Source of the DNA: Stagnimonas sp.
Lineage (GTDB): Bacteria > Pseudomonadota > Gammaproteobacteria > Nevskiales > Nevskiaceae
Assembly (NCBI GenBank): GCA_030696045.1
Contig: JAUYNO010000048.1
Span: 1-64,000 of the forward strand
Length of the DNA stretch: 64,000 nt
Reading direction: 5' to 3'
This document shows positions 61,810-64,000 of the stretch, in pieces; position 1 is the first letter of the stretch, and every line of letters starts with the position of its first letter. The notes beneath the pieces are model-generated. The model saw only the letters and a program-made list of their open reading frames with translations. It did not search any database and was not told the origin of the DNA. Position numbers and translations under genes: made by a program.

Positions 61810-62676
61810 ATGCGTGAATTCCGGAATGTCTCATTGGGTCTTTGCTCCTTAGTTTTCCTCGTCAGCTCGGCCATAGGGGCTGGCCAAACGCCGCCGCCGT
61901 CGCAACGGCTCCTGCAAGAACTCGCGTCGTCAAACAATCTGCGGGCTTTCGCGATGAGCGCCATGAATCGCCCGGCGGAAGGCGGCATCTTCTACGCATC
62001 GTATGCTACGGACATTTGCGGGCGCGATTTTGCGGCTGTCACAAAGCGCGGAGATGCTGCAATTGCATCGGAGATTGCCTCCAACGCGACCGTGAGCGCA
62101 TCTCGCCTCAAGATGATGTCTGATTTGCCTCAACGATGCTCCGCCTTTATACCGGGCGAAACCACTCAAATGCTGAACGATCTCAAATCGCGGGTGCGCA
62201 GTAGCAGCGACCCTCTAATAGCTGCTGAGCAAAACCTGATCACCGCTTGGAAGTCTGGTCGATCCGATTCGATGCGTGCAGCTGTTGGACGATTGATGCA
62301 GTTGGACGATCCTTTGCTGTGGACTCGGCACCGTCTGTACGACTATGTCGCGCAGTTTGACCCCGAAGCAAAGAAAGCGACTGGAATTTTCTTAAATGGA
62401 AAGGTATATCCTGCGAATGACGGCCTGAGGCATTTGGAGGTGAGTATTGCTCTCGACCTCGGCTTCTGCAAGCGAGATCTTCCGTGTGCACTCGATGACG
62501 AACTTAAGATTGTCTGTGCGTCAGGCGGGGAGTGCGCGCAAGATCGCTACGAAAAGGCGAGAAATTACGTCTTGGCCAATCGCGGAACAGAAGCGAATTG
62601 GAAGGCTGTGCTGACGCTAGTGCCTCAAATCCAGGAGGCTCTGTCGACCAAGAATGTCTCGTTTTTCGTGAGGTGA
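61810..62676 (+). CDS. Secreted hypothetical protein (orphan), likely cotranscribed with 61100-61804
   Basis: Signal peptide MREFRNVSLGLCSLVFLVSSAIGAG; starts 6 nt after the upstream stop. Confidence 0.6.
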   Translation: MREFRNVSLGLCSLVFLVSSAIGAGQTPPPSQRLLQELASSNNLRAFAMSAMNRPAEGGIFYASYATDICGRDFAAVTKRGDAAIASEIASNATVSASRLKMMSDLPQRCSAFIPGETTQMLNDLKSRVRSSSDPLIAAEQNLITAWKSGRSDSMRAAVGRLMQLDDPLLWTRHRLYDYVAQFDPEAKKATGIFLNGKVYPANDGLRHLEVSIALDLGFCKRDLPCALDDELKIVCASGGECAQDRYEKARNYVLANRGTEANWKAVLTLVPQIQEALSTKNVSFFVR

Positions 62677-62934
62677 AATTGATCCATTCTCTGTGTCTAT
62701 TGGTGGAGAACTGGATTGGTGCGCAGGTAGTGCCTGCAGAGCCAGCAAGTTAACTGCACGCAGGTGCGTGTCCTGAGTCGTCACCAGTCCGGATAAGGGG
62801 CACTGGTCCGACGAATTTTCATGCGCCGCAGCACCCCGCTCGGCCGCCGCTCTGTACGGGTGGACATGGCACTGACCCGAACGAGCAATAGACGCAGCAG
62901 TCACCAGGTTTGGGCGCAGCAGGGGTGTGGTAAT

Positions 62935-64000
62935 GTAAGCACGAGGTGATTCCGTCTTGATGACGGCGGACGTCAGGTAGTCACGAGTGTGGCGCCACCG
63001 GTGCGGCAGCAGTTCTTCGACGCGGCTGGCCGGCTGCGTGGGAAGCCGCTCCAGGATGTCCTTCAGATATGCGTAGGGATTCGTGTCAGTTGAGCCGCGC
63101 CGAATGCACCAGGCTCTTCACCGCGGCGGCGCGCTTACCAGCACGCAGTGATCCGGCGAACAGCCAGTTCGAGCACCCCAGCGCGATCGGCCGAATCTGG
63201 TTCTCTACCCAGTTGTTGTCGGCGGGCAGATCGCCGTCGTCGATGTAGCGCGTCAGAGCCGTCCAGCGGTTCCGGCTTTCCTGGCCGATGCGCTTTAACT
63301 GACAGCCGCAGGCGCAAGTGGTGTTCTCGGGTTCGTGGTTGATCTCCCGGCGCGACCGGTTCGCAGGCAGTGCCTGGCGGTTGGGCTTTTGTGTGTCGTC
63401 CTGCTCATGGGGTGAGGGCTCTGTTTGCTCGATCTCGGCGGCCAGGGTGGCCAGATCGGTGTCAATAGTTTCGTCCAGCAGGCTCCTTTGTTCGGCGTTG
63501 AAGACCTCGGGCTGGGCCGCGAACTTCAGGCGCTTCAAGACCGCCATCTCGTGGGTGAGCTTGTCGATCGTGGCCTGCTTGAAGGAGATCTGGGCATCCT
63601 TGCCGGCCACGTCGGCGATCAGGGTGCGCACCATCTGGCGCAGTTGCTGCGCGCCAAGGTCTTGGATTCGTGCTTCGTCGATCACGAGAAGCGATGATGC
63701 CCATGGATGGGCGCGGCGGCATCGGCATTTGCGCCAATTGCCTCAGCTCTACAGAACTGTGATGACGCCCGCCTTGCCGACGCGCTGCCAGGGCAGGCCC
63801 AGCACGAGGGCATCAAGCTGCGCACGGCTCAATGCCAGCGTGCCTGAAGCGTCCTTGGGCCAGACGAACTTGCCCGTCGTGAACGAGGCACCTTCATCCG
63901 GTTGGCCCGCCGGTTGGCGAACAGGTACGCATGGTGTGGGCGGGCTGAGCTAAAGACATGGACCACGCGGGCCAGTGCCGCTTCGGTGCCCGAGCGCATG
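62935..64000 (-). mobile_element. IS66-family element remnant (TnpC with internal deletion plus 3' part of TnpB)
   Basis: TnpC N-part VLKRLKFAAQPEVFNAEQRSLLDE joined to C-part LPADNNWVENQIRPIALGCSNWLFAGSLRAGKRAAAV; PYAYLKDILERLP downstream; TnpB-like ALSRAQLDALVLGLPWQRVGKAGVITVL; GTAAGC at ~62935 IR-like. Confidence 0.85.

Overview
A 64 kb high-GC window, most likely from a betaproteobacterium of the Burkholderiales (inferred from protein style, not tested). It reads as a copper/heavy-metal resistance and stress genomic island broken up by decayed IS elements (IS3, IS21, IS66 remnants). Left half (0-25 kb): end of a CusA-type RND pump; four copK paralogs; DUF411, cupredoxin, DUF305, CusF-like and CopQ-like small periplasmic proteins; two porins; a patatin; a phospholipase D; and a membrane protein joining a HAMP-type sensor region to a RelA/SpoT (p)ppGpp synthetase. 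Middle (25-37 kb): a co-directional minus-strand block encoding an AckA-PduL fusion, PRPP synthetase, thymidine/AMP phosphorylase family protein, beta-CASP nuclease and phosphoketolase, which reads as a possible RNA/nucleotide-to-acetyl-phosphate-to-ATP route. Then (37-48 kb): a copper P-type ATPase, tandem lipoprotein paralogs, a truncated multiheme cytochrome, a decayed second ackA-pduL copy and a bacterioferritin. Right part (48-60 kb): a TonB/ExbBD/TonB-receptor operon with a secreted multi-module CbiX-like chelatase, a siderophore receptor with PepSY partner, and an FTR1-cytochrome permease. The most notable non-coding signal is a composite promoter, TRAC-N4-TTGTAAT-N6-GTC followed about 22-23 nt later by a -10-like element, found by eye at 11 sites and mostly upstream of metal-related small-protein genes. 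All calls are from reading the sequence and ORF translations; no search was run.
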